A stretch of DNA of 64,000 nucleotides from Progne subis subis (lineage: Eukaryota > Chordata > Aves > Passeriformes > Hirundinidae): assembly GCA_022316685.1 (NCBI GenBank), contig JAKJHU010000531.1, forward strand, positions 88,826 to 152,825. The letters are read 5' to 3'. This document shows, piece after piece, positions 31,541 through 40,960 of the stretch. Position 1 is the first letter of the stretch, and every line of letters starts with the position of its first letter. Below the pieces are notes generated by a model. The model worked only from the letters and a program-made list of their open reading frames with translations. It was not told the DNA's origin and ran no database searches. The position numbers and the translations under genes are program-made.

Positions 31541-32867
31541 ATCAGTCACTCAGGCTGCAGCCAACCCCACAGCTATTCAGGCTGCAGCTAAACCAGACAG
31601 TGAGGTTAAGACACCGGCAGTTGCTGCAGTAAAGAAGGGAAAGAAGCACACGGACAAAACCGATCGACCAGTAGATGATGATTCAGGTGAAGGATCCTCA
31701 GTGCCTCCTGACACCCAGTCAGGAGTCAAACCACCTGACACACAATCAGAAGCTGAAGCAACTGATGATACACAGTCAGAAGCTGAACCAACTGATACAA
31801 AATCGGAAGCCCAACCAACTGGTACAAGATCGGGAGTCCAACCAACTAGCACACGATCAGAAGCCCAACCAGCTGCTACAAGATCAGGAGCCCAACCAAC
31901 TGCTACAACATCAAGAGCCCAGCCAACTGCTACAAGATCAGGAGCCCGACCAACTGCTACAAGATCAGGAGATACTATTGAGTCCTTTTCCCTGAAGGAC
32001 CTTCGTGGTCTAAGAAAGGATTATACTCGACGACCTGATGAATCTATAATTAGTTGGTTAGTCCGTCTTTGGGATGCTGCAGGCGAGGCTACAATACTGG
32101 ATGGCACTGAAGCAAGACATCTTGGATCCCTATCACATGATCCAGTTATTGACCAAGAAATGATGAGGGAGGCTAGTCCTTGCAGTCTCTGGGAACGGGT
32201 CTTGAGAAGCGTGGCACAAAGATATCTGTGTGCCGACGATCTCTATCTGCAGCAAACTCAGTGGAAAACCATTGAACAAGGGATTCAGCGCTTGAGAGAA
32301 ATGGCAGTGGCGGAGATTGTCTTCTCAGATGACCTAAACACTAGGAACCCCGACTTGGTACCATGTACACCTGTAATGTGGCGAAAACTTGTACGACTTG
32401 GGCCACAAGAATACTCCTCTGCTTTAGCAATAATGAAGCGGGATGAGACAGAGGAGACTGTGCTGGATATGGCGAAGAAGCTCCGAACATATGCAGATGC
32501 CGTGTATGGTCCAACACATGCAAGAATCGCAGCTTTGGAAACGCAGATGCGGGGATTAGCAGACAAGATAAAGGAGGATCTCAAAGAACTTAAGGAGAAC
32601 ATTCTCCAGATCTCTGCAGTACAAGTTAGGGGCTCTGGCACCACACGCAAACGTTCCCTAGATAGAGAGGGAAAAGGCATTCCACGAGCTAAGCTGTGGT
32701 CCTTCCTGCGTGAATGTGGAGAAAACATGAAAAGATGGGATGGAGAATCTACTGATGCTATGACACAACGGCTGCGTGAATTGTTAGATGGCAAGACTGT
32801 GAGAGGAAGTTCTAGCAAGAAGGAAGCAGCTCCAGTTACCCAGGGAAATAGGGATAATCAGGCTTAG
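31497..32867 (+). CDS. ERV-L gag
   Basis: Open from 31,497 to TAG at 32,865-32,867, 456 codons without an early ATG. The first part is Ala/Lys-rich, then a run of 9-residue Thr/Ser/Gln/Pro repeats (31,713-31,973). A capsid-like alpha-helical region follows (about 31,980-32,520), beginning FSLKDLRGLRKDY. Near 32,520-32,610 is a likely coiled coil (RIAALETQMRGLADKI) before a basic tail. I see no CCHC zinc knuckle. The stop is in frame with pol. The start is unresolved: see the overlapping leader ORF. Gag would form the particle shell. Confidence 0.75.
   Translation, partial: NTVGQKIEAREQGDKSVTQAAANPTAIQAAAKPDSEVKTPAVAAVKKGKKHTDKTDRPVDDDSGEGSSVPPDTQSGVKPPDTQSEAEATDDTQSEAEPTDTKSEAQPTGTRSGVQPTSTRSEAQPAATRSGAQPTATTSRAQPTATRSGARPTATRSGDTIESFSLKDLRGLRKDYTRRPDESIISWLVRLWDAAGEATILDGTEARHLGSLSHDPVIDQEMMREASPCSLWERVLRSVAQRYLCADDLYLQQTQWKTIEQGIQRLREMAVAEIVFSDDLNTRNPDLVPCTPVMWRKLVRLGPQEYSSALAIMKRDETEETVLDMAKKLRTYADAVYGPTHARIAALETQMRGLADKIKEDLKELKENILQISAVQVRGSGTTRKRSLDREGKGIPRAKLWSFLRECGENMKRWDGESTDAMTQRLRELLDGKTVRGSSSKKEAAPVTQGNRDNQA
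31713..31973 (+). repeat. 27-bp coding tandem repeat in ERV-L gag
   Basis: Nine units of nine or ten codons plus a partial tenth, consensus near T-R-S-G-A-Q-P-T-A. Early units are acidic (SEAEPTD), later ones basic (TRSGAQPTA). Confidence 0.85.
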
Positions 32868-35800
32868 AGGGGCCCTGACTCTAGCCAAGTAGAGGCTAGG
32901 GAAAACCGTGTTTTTTGGACTGTGTGGATTCGTTGGCCTGGCACATCAGAACCACAAAAATATGAGGCCTTAGTTGACACTGGTGCACAGTGCACATTAC
33001 TCCCATCAAGACATGTGGGGGAAGAATCTGTTTCCATTGCTGGGGTGACAGGGGGCTCACAAGATTTTACTTTGGTGGAAGCTGATGTGAGCCTGACTGG
33101 AAATGAGTGGAAGAGACACCCTATTGTGACTGGCCCAGAGGCTCCGTGCATTTTGGGCATAGACTTCCTCCGGAATGGCTATTACAAAGACCCGAAGGGA
33201 TTTAGGTGGGCATTCGGGATAGCAGCTGTAGAGACAGGGGATGTTAAGCAGTTGAATACCTTGCCTGGACTATCAGAGAACCCATCTGCTGTAGGTCTTC
33301 TGAAGGTGGAAGAGCAACAAGTGCCAATTGCCACTTCAACAGTGCATCGCCGACAGTACAGAACAACTCGAGATGCTGTGATCCCCATCCACAAGATGAT
33401 CCGTGAGCTGGAGACCCAAGGGGTGGTCAGCAAAACCCACTCACCCTTCAACAGCCCCATCTGGCCTGTGCGCAAGTCTGACGGAGAATGGAGATTGACC
33501 GTGGACTACCGTGCCTTGAACGAAGTGACTCCACCATTGAGTGCTGCTGTGCCGGACATGCTGGAACTCCAGTACGAGCTGGAGTCCAAGGCAGCAAAAT
33601 GGTACGCCACCATTGACATTGCTAACGCATTTTTCTCCATTCCTCTGGCTGCAGAATGCAGGCCTCAGTTTGCTTTCACCTGGAGGGGCGTGCAGTACAC
33701 CTGGAACCGATTGCCCCAGGGGTGGAAACACAGCCCCACCATCTGCCATGGACTGATCCAGGCTGCACTGGAAAAGGGTGAGGCTCCGGAACATCTACAG
33801 TACACTGATGACATCATTGTGTGGGGGAACACGGCAATGGAAGTGTTTGAGAAAGGAGAGAAGATCATCCAGATTCTCCTGAAGGCTGGCTTTGCTATCA
33901 AGAAGAGCAAAGTTAAGGGACCTGCTCGAGAGATCCAGTTTCTAGGAATAAAGTGGCAAGATGGAAGGCGTCAGATTCCCACTGAAGTCATCAACAAAAT
34001 CACAGCAATGTGTCCACCAACCAACAAAAAGGAAACACAAGCTTTCCTAGGCGCCATAGGTTTCTGGAGGATGCACATTCCTGAGTACAGCCAGATTGTG
34101 AGCCCTCTCTACCTGGTCACCCGCAAGAAGAATGATTTCCACTGGGGCCCTGAACAGCAACAAGCCTTTGCCCAGATCAAGCAGGAGATCGCTCATGCAG
34201 TAGCCCTTGGCCCAGTCAGGACGGGACCAGATGTGAAGAACGTGCTCTACTCAGCAGCCGGGAACAATGGTCTGTCCTGGAGCCTTTGGCAGAAGGTGCC
34301 TGGGGAGACTCGGGGCCGGCCACTGGGATTCTGGAGCCGAAGCTACAGAGGATCTGAAGCCAACTACACTCCAACAGAGAAGGAAATCTTGGCCGCCTAT
34401 GAAGGAATTCCATCTGCCTCAGAAGTAGTAGGCACTGAAACACAACTCCTGCTGGCACCTCGACTACCAGTGCTGGGATGGATGTTTAAAGCAGAAGTAC
34501 CCTCTACCCACCATGCCACCAATGCCACGTGGAGCAAATGGATTGCCCTCATCACTCAGCGCGCCCGCATTGGAAACCCAAATCGCCCTGGGATTCTGGA
34601 AATAATTACAAACTGGCCGGGAGGTGAAAACTTTGGTCTCATGGATGAAGAGGAGCAGGAACAAGTGACACGTGCTGAAGAAGCTCCACCATACAACCAA
34701 CTGCCAGCAGAAGAAACTTGCTACGCTCTTTTCACTGACGGTTCCTGCCGCATCGTAGGGATGAAACGAAAGTGGAAAGCGGCCGTATGGAGCCCCACAC
34801 AACAGGTTGCACAAGCCACTGAAGGAGAAGGTGGGTCAAGCCAACTTGCTGAACTCAAAGCTGTTCAACTGGCCCTGGACATTGCTGAAAGAGAGAAGTG
34901 GCCAAAGCTCTACCTCTACACTGATTCGTGGATGGTAGCTAATGCTCTGTGGGGATGGCTGGAGAAGTGGAAAAAGGCCAATTGGCAGCGCAGGGGAAAG
35001 CCAATCTGGGCTGCAGATGAGTGGAAGGACATTGCCACTCGGGTAGAGAAGCTACCTGTCAAAGTCCGTCATGTAGATGCCCATGTCCCCAAGAGTCGGG
35101 CTAATGAGGAGCACCGAAACAACGAGCAGGTAGATCAAGCTGCAAAGATAGAGGTGTCAAAGATAGACTTAGATTGGCAACACAAGGGAGAGTTGTTCCT
35201 AGCTCGATGGGCCCATGATGCCTCAGGCCATCAGGGCAGAGATGCCACCTATAAGTGGGCACAAGACCGAGGGGTGGATCTAACCATGGACAGTATTTCT
35301 CAGGTTATCCATGACTGTGAGACGTGTGCTGCCATCAAGCAGGCCAAGCGGGTGAAGCCCCCATGGTATGGCGGGCGATGGTCCAAGTATAAGTATGGGG
35401 AAGCCTGGCAGATTGACTACATCACCCTTCCCCAAACCCGCCAAGGCAAGCGCTATGTGCTGACCATGGTGGAAGCCACCACTGGATGGTTGGAGACCTA
35501 CCCTGTGCCTCATGCTACTGCCCGGAACACCATCCTGGGCCTTGAAAAGCAAGTTCTTTGGAGGCATGGTACCCCTGAGAGGATTGAGTCAGACAATGGA
35601 ACTCATTTCAAGAACAGCCTCATCAACAACTGGGCTAGAGAACACGGCATTGAGTGGGTGTACCATATCCCCTATCATGCACCAGCTTCAGGGAAGGTAG
35701 AAAGATACAATGGACTGCTAAAAACCACCCTGAAAGCACTGGGTGGGGGATCATTCAAAAATTGGGAGCAGCATCTAGCAAAGGCCACCTGGTTAGTTAA

Positions 35801-36050
35801 CACCCGAGGTTCCACCAACCGAGCAGGCCCTGCCCAATCTGAGCCCCTACATACAGTAGATGGAGAGAAAGTCCCAGTAGTACATGTAAGAGGTTTGTTA
35901 GGGAAGACAGTTTGGATCAATCCTGCTTCAAGTACAGAGGATCCCATCCGTGGGATTGTCTTTGCTCAGGGGCCAGGCTGCACATGGTGGGTAATGCAGA
36001 AAGATGGAACCACACGATGTGTACCCCAGGGAGATTTGATTGTTGGGTGA
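32868..36050 (+). CDS. ERV-L pol (protease, RT, RNase H, integrase)
   Basis: The frame follows the gag TAG directly and runs unbroken for 1,060 codons; numbering here is from residue 1 at 32,922. The protease has VDTGAQ near residue 18-23. The RT has YTDD at 294-297 (33,801-33,812), the ERV-L-like form of the catalytic motif. RNase H starts near 600 with FTDGS and has LYTDS. Integrase has a CETC zinc-finger pair and the triad D832, D891, E927; the last two are 35 residues apart, as in active integrases. No stop, frameshift or lost catalytic residue was seen. Expression would need read-through of the TAG at 32,865. No dUTPase domain was recognised. Confidence 0.9.
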   Translation, partial: RGPDSSQVEARENRVFWTVWIRWPGTSEPQKYEALVDTGAQCTLLPSRHVGEESVSIAGVTGGSQDFTLVEADVSLTGNEWKRHPIVTGPEAPCILGIDFLRNGYYKDPKGFRWAFGIAAVETGDVKQLNTLPGLSENPSAVGLLKVEEQQVPIATSTVHRRQYRTTRDAVIPIHKMIRELETQGVVSKTHSPFNSPIWPVRKSDGEWRLTVDYRALNEVTPPLSAAVPDMLELQYELESKAAKWYATIDIANAFFSIPLAAECRPQFAFTWRGVQYTWNRLPQGWKHSPTICHGLIQAALEKGEAPEHLQYTDDIIVWGNTAMEVFEKGEKIIQILLKAGFAIKKSKVKGPAREIQFLGIKWQDGRRQIPTEVINKITAMCPPTNKKETQAFLGAIGFWRMHIPEYSQIVSPLYLVTRKKNDFHWGPEQQQAFAQIKQEIAHAVALGPVRTGPDVKNVLYSAAGNNGLSWSLWQKVPGETRGRPLGFWSRSYRGSEANYTPTEKEILAAYEGIPSASEVVGTETQLLLAPRLPVLGWMFKAEVPSTHHATNATWSKWIALITQRARIGNPNRPGILEIITNWPGGENFGLMDEEEQEQVTRAEEAPPYNQLPAEETCYALFTDGSCRIVGMKRKWKAAVWSPTQQVAQATEGEGGSSQLAELKAVQLALDIAEREKWPKLYLYTDSWMVANALWGWLEKWKKANWQRRGKPIWAADEWKDIATRVEKLPVKVRHVDAHVPKSRANEEHRNNEQVDQAAKIEVSKIDLDWQHKGELFLARWAHDASGHQGRDATYKWAQDRGVDLTMDSISQVIHDCETCAAIKQAKRVKPPWYGGRWSKYKYGEAWQIDYITLPQTRQGKRYVLTMVEATTGWLETYPVPHATARNTILGLEKQVLWRHGTPERIESDNGTHFKNSLINNWAREHGIEWVYHIPYHAPASGKVERYNGLLKTTLKALGGGSFKNWEQHLAKATWLVNTRGSTNRAGPAQSEPLHTVDGEKVPVVHVRGLLGKTVWINPASSTEDPIRGIVFAQGPGCTWWVMQKDGTTRCVPQGDLIVG

Positions 36051-36201
36051 GAACCGTGTGTAATTATCGTTGTGTGCTGAATAGTACTGCCACTGTATGT
36101 AGCTGTATATTGCATATTGTTTTTATATAGATGTATGTGTGTGTAGAGCTAGAGTATATATAAGTTTTAGTAAATTGACAATATGGGGATAAGGGGTGGA
36201 A
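36051..36201 (+). other. ERV-L 3' untranslated stretch and purine tract
   Basis: No env frame lies between pol and the 3' LTR. The last bases, AAGGGGTGGAA, are the polypurine tract next to the LTR. Confidence 0.75.
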
Positions 36202-36860
36202 TGTCCTAGGGTAACTTTATGATGCTTGTATCCCCAGTCGTCTGTTCTGTTTGTGCTGTATATTGAGTCCTGTGCCTTTAAGACTGGTTCTAAGAGCAAG
36301 GAGAAGCGCGGAGTTTGTTTTGAGAAAACTGCCTGACTCCTCCACATTCTTCTCCGGACGGTGTTCGGCGGAGGCTTGGAGAGACTGCAGGACAAAGATC
36401 TTTTTGCTTTTAGTTAGTTTCAGCTAGCTAGGGCAGAGAAGTTCCCTGGACTGTTTTTTTTCTTTCTTTTTTCTTGGAACTGTTTAAACCTGCTCTGGAC
36501 TGAAAACCCAGGGGAGCACTGGGGGCTGAACCTGCGGCCCACCGGGGCCTGGAGCTCGGCATTTTCCAGCAGCGCCGGAGGGACTGGGACTGAGGAGAGA
36601 CTGAGAGAGAGCCGAGCTACACCCACGGCAAGAACTTTCTCAGTTTGCCATCTCACTCCAGAACGAGAGGTTTTATTGTTTCATATTATTCATTCTTTAT
36701 ACTTGTATGCACTTTATTTGTTTAGTAAAATAGTTTTTTCCACTTTTCTCCACAAAGGTTTTTTTTTTCGGACTGGTTGGAGGGAGGGGCCACTTGGGTT
36801 TGCTTCCCGGAGGGATCCTATACAGGGGTTTTCCCCCAAATTTGTCTCCAAACCAGGACA
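36202..36860 (+). repeat. ERV-L 3' LTR
   Basis: 659 bp, starting TGTCCTAGGG and ending CCAGGACA. It is followed by GTATG and the resumed ERV-A pol frame. Confidence 0.92.
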
Positions 36861-37068
36861 GTATGTTAAGTCTTTTGCAGAAAAAACCTTAGAACCACAG
36901 TGGGAAGGACCATTCCAGGTGCTCCTCACTACCTTCACTGCAATCAAGATCAAGGAACAGAAGGCCTGGATCCATCACTCCTGAGTGAAGAAAGCCCCAG
37001 AGGGAATTTGGAAGGTCATGCCAGGTGATAACGAACTGAAGCTGAAGCTCACTTGGAACAACAAATAA
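36861..37068 (+). pseudogene. ERV-A integrase C-terminal end
   Basis: Resumes pol with YVKSFAEKTLEPQWEGPF, the C-terminal domain pattern of gammaretroviral integrase. A TGA lies at 36,982-36,984; the same frame then runs to TAA at 37,066-37,068. Pol and env frames overlap by a few bases. Confidence 0.8.
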
Positions 37069-37094
37069 ATGGACTAAGAGTTATTTTGGTCATT

Positions 37095-39140
37095 ATGTGG
37101 AAAGTTGTAACTATTGTAGCAATTACCTTAGCCATAATGAAAGTCAATGCAATACCATGTAGGTATAATGTGACTGGGATATACCAGTGCCAAGGAAGAG
37201 CTTATGATCCTTACTCTCGTAAGGCTTTAAACAAGATACTAAAAGTCACAAATGCAAGCTTGTAGGAGGGAAGAAATGTTTGGGGATGTAAGTATGCATT
37301 TGTACAGGATGGGTTCCACGAGGCTTACCATCCACCCATGAAACTCATCAGGGTCAGTCCTGAATGCTGCGATAAATGCTTGAGTAAATGTCTGGAGTTT
37401 AGGCTCAAAATAGAGGGGTGTGCGATAAGGGGGTATGACATTGACTTTAACATCACTCAGGTATGTACTGAGTACCATAAGAACCAGACCAAGATCACTC
37501 CACCAGTGCCAAGAAAGGCTGTGATCACCAAGATGCCAGCTATTCCGGAAGTGGAGGAACAAATAACTCCTGTAGTTATCAAAATTGGGCCATATGCTAT
37601 TAAGAAGACAGGAGTTCAGAAGCTGATAGTTAACCCAAAGTGGTCTTTAAAATGAGTAGAAATGGGAGTACAGGTAAATGCTTCACACGTTCGGCCAGAA
37701 TGTGCCCCATTTCTCAGGAACTCTTTTATGGAGTGGACTACTTGGCTTCAAAAAAGTATGCCTCCCAATTTTAGGAACAAGAGGAATCTCACTAGATTGC
37801 TAGGAACAGGACTGGGAGTGCTGAATACAATAGATTCAGAAGTGTTACTGAATAAATTAACCACAATAGGGAGCGATTTAGTCAAACTACAACAACCTTT
37901 GCAATCCTCTCTACTAGCACTAGGTAACAATCACTGGAAATTGACCAAGATATTACCAGAATGGGAAGACACAGAGGAGCGAGATCATGAAGTAATAATT
38001 AACACACTAGGCACAGCTAGTGAAAACATCTCGTTGGCCCTAGGGTGTACTCAGGCACAACTGTGGATGCAATCAGTGGCTGCCGCAGTTATTAGGGAAG
38101 GTGGAGAAGGAATATTCCCTGCTGAAATTCGCAAAATTGTCTGGGATAATGCCTCTGATATGGAGAGGGAACTTCAGTCCTGGTGGGTGTTGGTCAATTT
38201 CACCTATAACGCTGTGACTAGTGTAGTGACAGCCTTTGTTTTAACTATACACGATGCCTCAGTGGACTTAATACACCCAATAGTCCCCTTAGGATTAAAC
38301 CATGAGGGAACTGTATTGTACCCTTCTGAGCACAGAATGTGGGCACGAGAAATTAAAGGAAAGTGGCAAACTATTAATCTAGAGCCCTGTACTGTGAGGA
38401 GACAACTAGGATACATATGTGAAGGGACATTAGAGGGTGACAAAGACACTTGTTTAGACACAGACCAAAGTATTTGTCACTTTGAAACACATCCAGGCAA
38501 ACAGACAACTTCACTTGTGTATATAGGACAAGGTTGTGTCTGTCTTAGGACAGCATGCCCCATCATAAAGATAGACAACCAAATTGTGAATGAGACTCAA
38601 TTCAATTTGTGTGTTTGTAATTTTGTTAGAATTAAGGGATGTGATTTTTCCTATCGGGTACCTGTAATATCACATCAATATATAAAAGCCAACCTAGCCA
38701 CTGTGCAGAAGATACTGCCTGTGCCCATAGGGATGAATTTGACTTTAGTTGCTCAATTGTTGAAACATCATGAATTGAGAGAAATCTTAAAAGAGATTAG
38801 AGATGAAGGGAAAAAGACATTAATTACTATACACCATGACACAGAGACCATCAAAGGAGTTTTTAAAAGGCTTGAGGAACATTTGTCTCATCATTGGTGG
38901 GATGTGCTTTTTGGGTGGTCACCAACAGCAACCGGAATATTGAATACCTTAATCCACCCTATAGTTGTGTTGCTTATTTTGGTCAGCATAAGTTTAGTGT
39001 TATCCATTGTAATACTTGTTTGGAATTGGAGGATGCTACGACGAGTGGCAGCTTTAACATCATGGTCAAAGGCGTATGGCTTAGTCTTGAGAGACACTAG
39101 CTGTACAGCTTGGATAGATGAGGAAGATTCTGTACACTGA
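37095..39140 (+). pseudogene. ERV-A env, two in-frame stops
   Basis: Envelope glycoprotein, 681 codons in one frame with TAG at 37,263-37,265 and TGA at 37,653-37,655. ATG 37,095 opens a short signal peptide (WKVVTIVAITLAIMKVNA). A small surface part of about 230 codons follows, with ECCDKCLSKC. A furin-type RNKR ends at 37,784, then LLGTGLGVL as a possible fusion segment. The transmembrane part is long (about 451 residues), with N-glycosylation sites, a CVCLRTAC and CVCNF cysteine region, and a membrane span near 38,955-39,030 (VVLLILVSISLVLSIVIL) before a basic tail. It lacks the CXXC and C-x6-CC motifs of gammaretroviral env, so its origin differs from that of pol. I do not name the family. 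Confidence 0.8.
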
Positions 39141-39161
39141 GTAAAAGAATTTACTCATTTT

Positions 39162-39178
39162 AAAGAAGAAGTGGGGAA
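39162..39178 (+). other. ERV-A polypurine tract
   Basis: AAAGAAGAAGTGGGGAA lies directly before the 3' LTR, as in gammaretroviruses. Confidence 0.85.
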
Positions 39179-39856
39179 TGAGACGTTAATTTTGAGGAAC
39201 TAAGGATTTTTAGGAAAGTTAAGATAATAAGTTGCTGAATTAGCTGAAGTAGATAGGTAATCTTTGTTTGCAGTTAACAGAAGCTGGATCTTAAATAAGC
39301 TACCCCGGATCTTGTAACTCATTTCTTGTCAGGTTTATGTTTATGTACTTGTGCTTGTAATGAAAAACAAAATGTGGTAAATAGGACATAAGATAGCTGC
39401 AGATTTCCTGCTTAAAGGACCCATTGAACACAGGAAACTGTAAGTTCTACCAAAGATTCATTTGTCATGAATGCATTGAAAAGGTAGAAAGGTCAGGACG
39501 AGGAAGACTCATCTTACTTCCTCATTTTGGGTGACCCCTCCCCAAAATAGACCCCCGACTCATTTTAGGAAACAAAGTACGTATGCTTAATAACCTTTTT
39601 GCCAATTAGCATACAAAGCGAGGAATGGGAGGTGACAGGGCTATGAATATGCATTTGTATTTGGGTATTCAACACTTTTGTAAATAAAAGGCTTTGTAAT
39701 GACCTGTGAATTTCGCAGTGCGAATTAGGGAAATATCCCGCGTGCTGCCCGACTGTAATAAACATACACTTTCTAACTTAAAACTGTTAGAGAGTTTTTG
39801 TCCGTCACAGTTGGGTATTGATACTAGATCAATACCCATATTACTTTAATAAGTCA
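39179..39856 (+). repeat. ERV-A 3' LTR
   Basis: 678 bp, TGAGACG to AAGTCA, the same length as the 5' copy and about 99% identical by eye. It is followed by GTAG and the second half of the split CR1. Confidence 0.92.
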
Positions 39857-40070
39857 GTAGTATTCTCAGGACTCACTCCAGCAGCTCCAGGTTCTTCTGA
39901 TTTTGGGGTTACAGAGTTTGAGTCAGCTCTGCAGGTGGGGTTTCACCTGAGCAAGGCAGAGGAACAGAATTCCCCCTTCCTGCTGCCCATGCTGGGGAAG
40001 TGCAGCCCCCTCATTATCACCCCCAGCCCCTCTCACTGTGACCCAAAAGTCCCTTAAATTCCCCCTCCTG
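39857..40070 (-). repeat. CR1 LINE, right half of the copy split by ERV-A
   Basis: Starts near TCAGGACTCACTCCAGCAGC and continues through a CTGCAGGTGGGGTTTCACCT block. In the intact relative at 59,790-59,815 the same sequence follows the part that ends at 7,905. Confidence 0.85.
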
Positions 40071-40242
40071 CACACCCTACTCTGTGCCTTGGTTCTCCAG
40101 CACAGCTAGTGCCTCCCCCATTTGCCTTCTGCACCAATCTGTTTTTTTAAAAAAAATATTTCCATCCCCATCCAATTTTTTTCCCTTTTCCTGGTTTTCT
40201 TTCCAAACAGAGGTTTCCAGCTTGGGATGGGGATAGCCACAT

Positions 40243-40397
40243 GTCTTGGTTTTGAAAGACAGTTGTCTGCCAAAGAAAGCTAGAGCCTCCTTTAGAATAG
40301 AGAATGTAAAACCCCTTCCTTCCAAATTATTACAATTTTGCAATTAGGGGCTTTCAGGCAAAGACGTGGGAATAGGAGTTACAGTTCTTTACTAGAA

Positions 40398-40434
<37 letters not shown>

Positions 40435-40954
40435 AAGCAAACAGAAATCCTGGAAAACCCTGACAGAGTCAGGGATACAACCTGACACCTTCTTGGTCAG
40501 GGTGTTGGAAGCAGTCCAAATAACTCCTCCTGGAGTAACAGATGTGGAATAGAGAGGGTCCTGTAGAAAGTCCAGCGGTGACGAGTCCAATCTTCCTCCA
40601 GGAATCCAGTGGAAAAAACAGATACTTAGTGGTCTTCAGTCCCAGTTTTTATCTAGCTAGGAAGAGTTGGCTCCTCCCTCACTGGGTGGAGCATCTCACA
40701 ATGGGATGATGGAATGTGTCATGTCATTGGTGAGCCCTAATGGCCCATTATCAGAAAATGTCCCCCTGGAGGATGGAGGGGTGGTGAAAGAGATAAGAAA
40801 CACTGCCCCACCTGGTTTTAATGGCTGGGCCATTATCAGAAGGCATCTGCCCCCCTCCCCCCTGGAGTTACAAGAGAAGGATAAAACATCTCCCAAAAAA
40901 CAGCTTTCAACAGATGAAATAGAATACACATTTTTAGGTTACATAATCCAATAC
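40243..40954 (-). mobile_element. Probable solo LTR, antisense
   Basis: On the minus strand it starts (T)GTATTGGATTATG and ends AAAACCAAGACA. The flanks GCCACA (40,237-40,242 and 40,955-40,960) make a 6-bp duplication if one base was lost at the 5' end. A TAGATAAAAACTGG box and the ATCCCATTGTGAGATGC block are shared with the + strand copy at 43,673. A run of 25 or so A lies at about 40,404-40,428. Confidence 0.65.
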
Positions 40955-40960
40955 GCCACA

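Larger units (their letters stand above)
30192..36860 (+). mobile_element. ERV-L element inserted in the ERV-A integrase
   Basis: 6,669 bp, LTRs of 661 and 659 bp that differ at roughly a dozen positions including small indels. The flanks GTATA (30,187-30,191) and GTATG (36,861-36,865) are a 4-5-bp duplication, and removing the element restores the ERV-A frame. It has a Lys-like primer site, a hydrophobic leader ORF, gag, an in-frame stop, a full pol with YTDD, a purine tract (AAGGGGTGGAA) and no env. This is the usual class III (ERV-L) plan. Confidence 0.92.
7906..39856 (+). mobile_element. ERV-A: gammaretrovirus-like provirus (tRNA-Arg primer), carrying nested insertions
   Basis: The element is bounded by 678-bp LTRs that differ at about eight positions, and it sits inside a CR1 copy. 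It keeps a tRNA-Arg primer-binding site, a 1.3-kb leader, the last part of gag, pro-pol, env and a purine tract before the 3' LTR. Most of gag is gone: ERV-B lies where gag should be. ERV-L sits in the integrase C-terminus. Without the insertions the remaining ERV-A sequence is about 8.4 kb, close to provirus size allowing for the missing gag. The protease and polymerase are gammaretroviral in style (LIDTGA, YVDD), but env is not of the gammaretroviral type. Confidence 0.85.
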
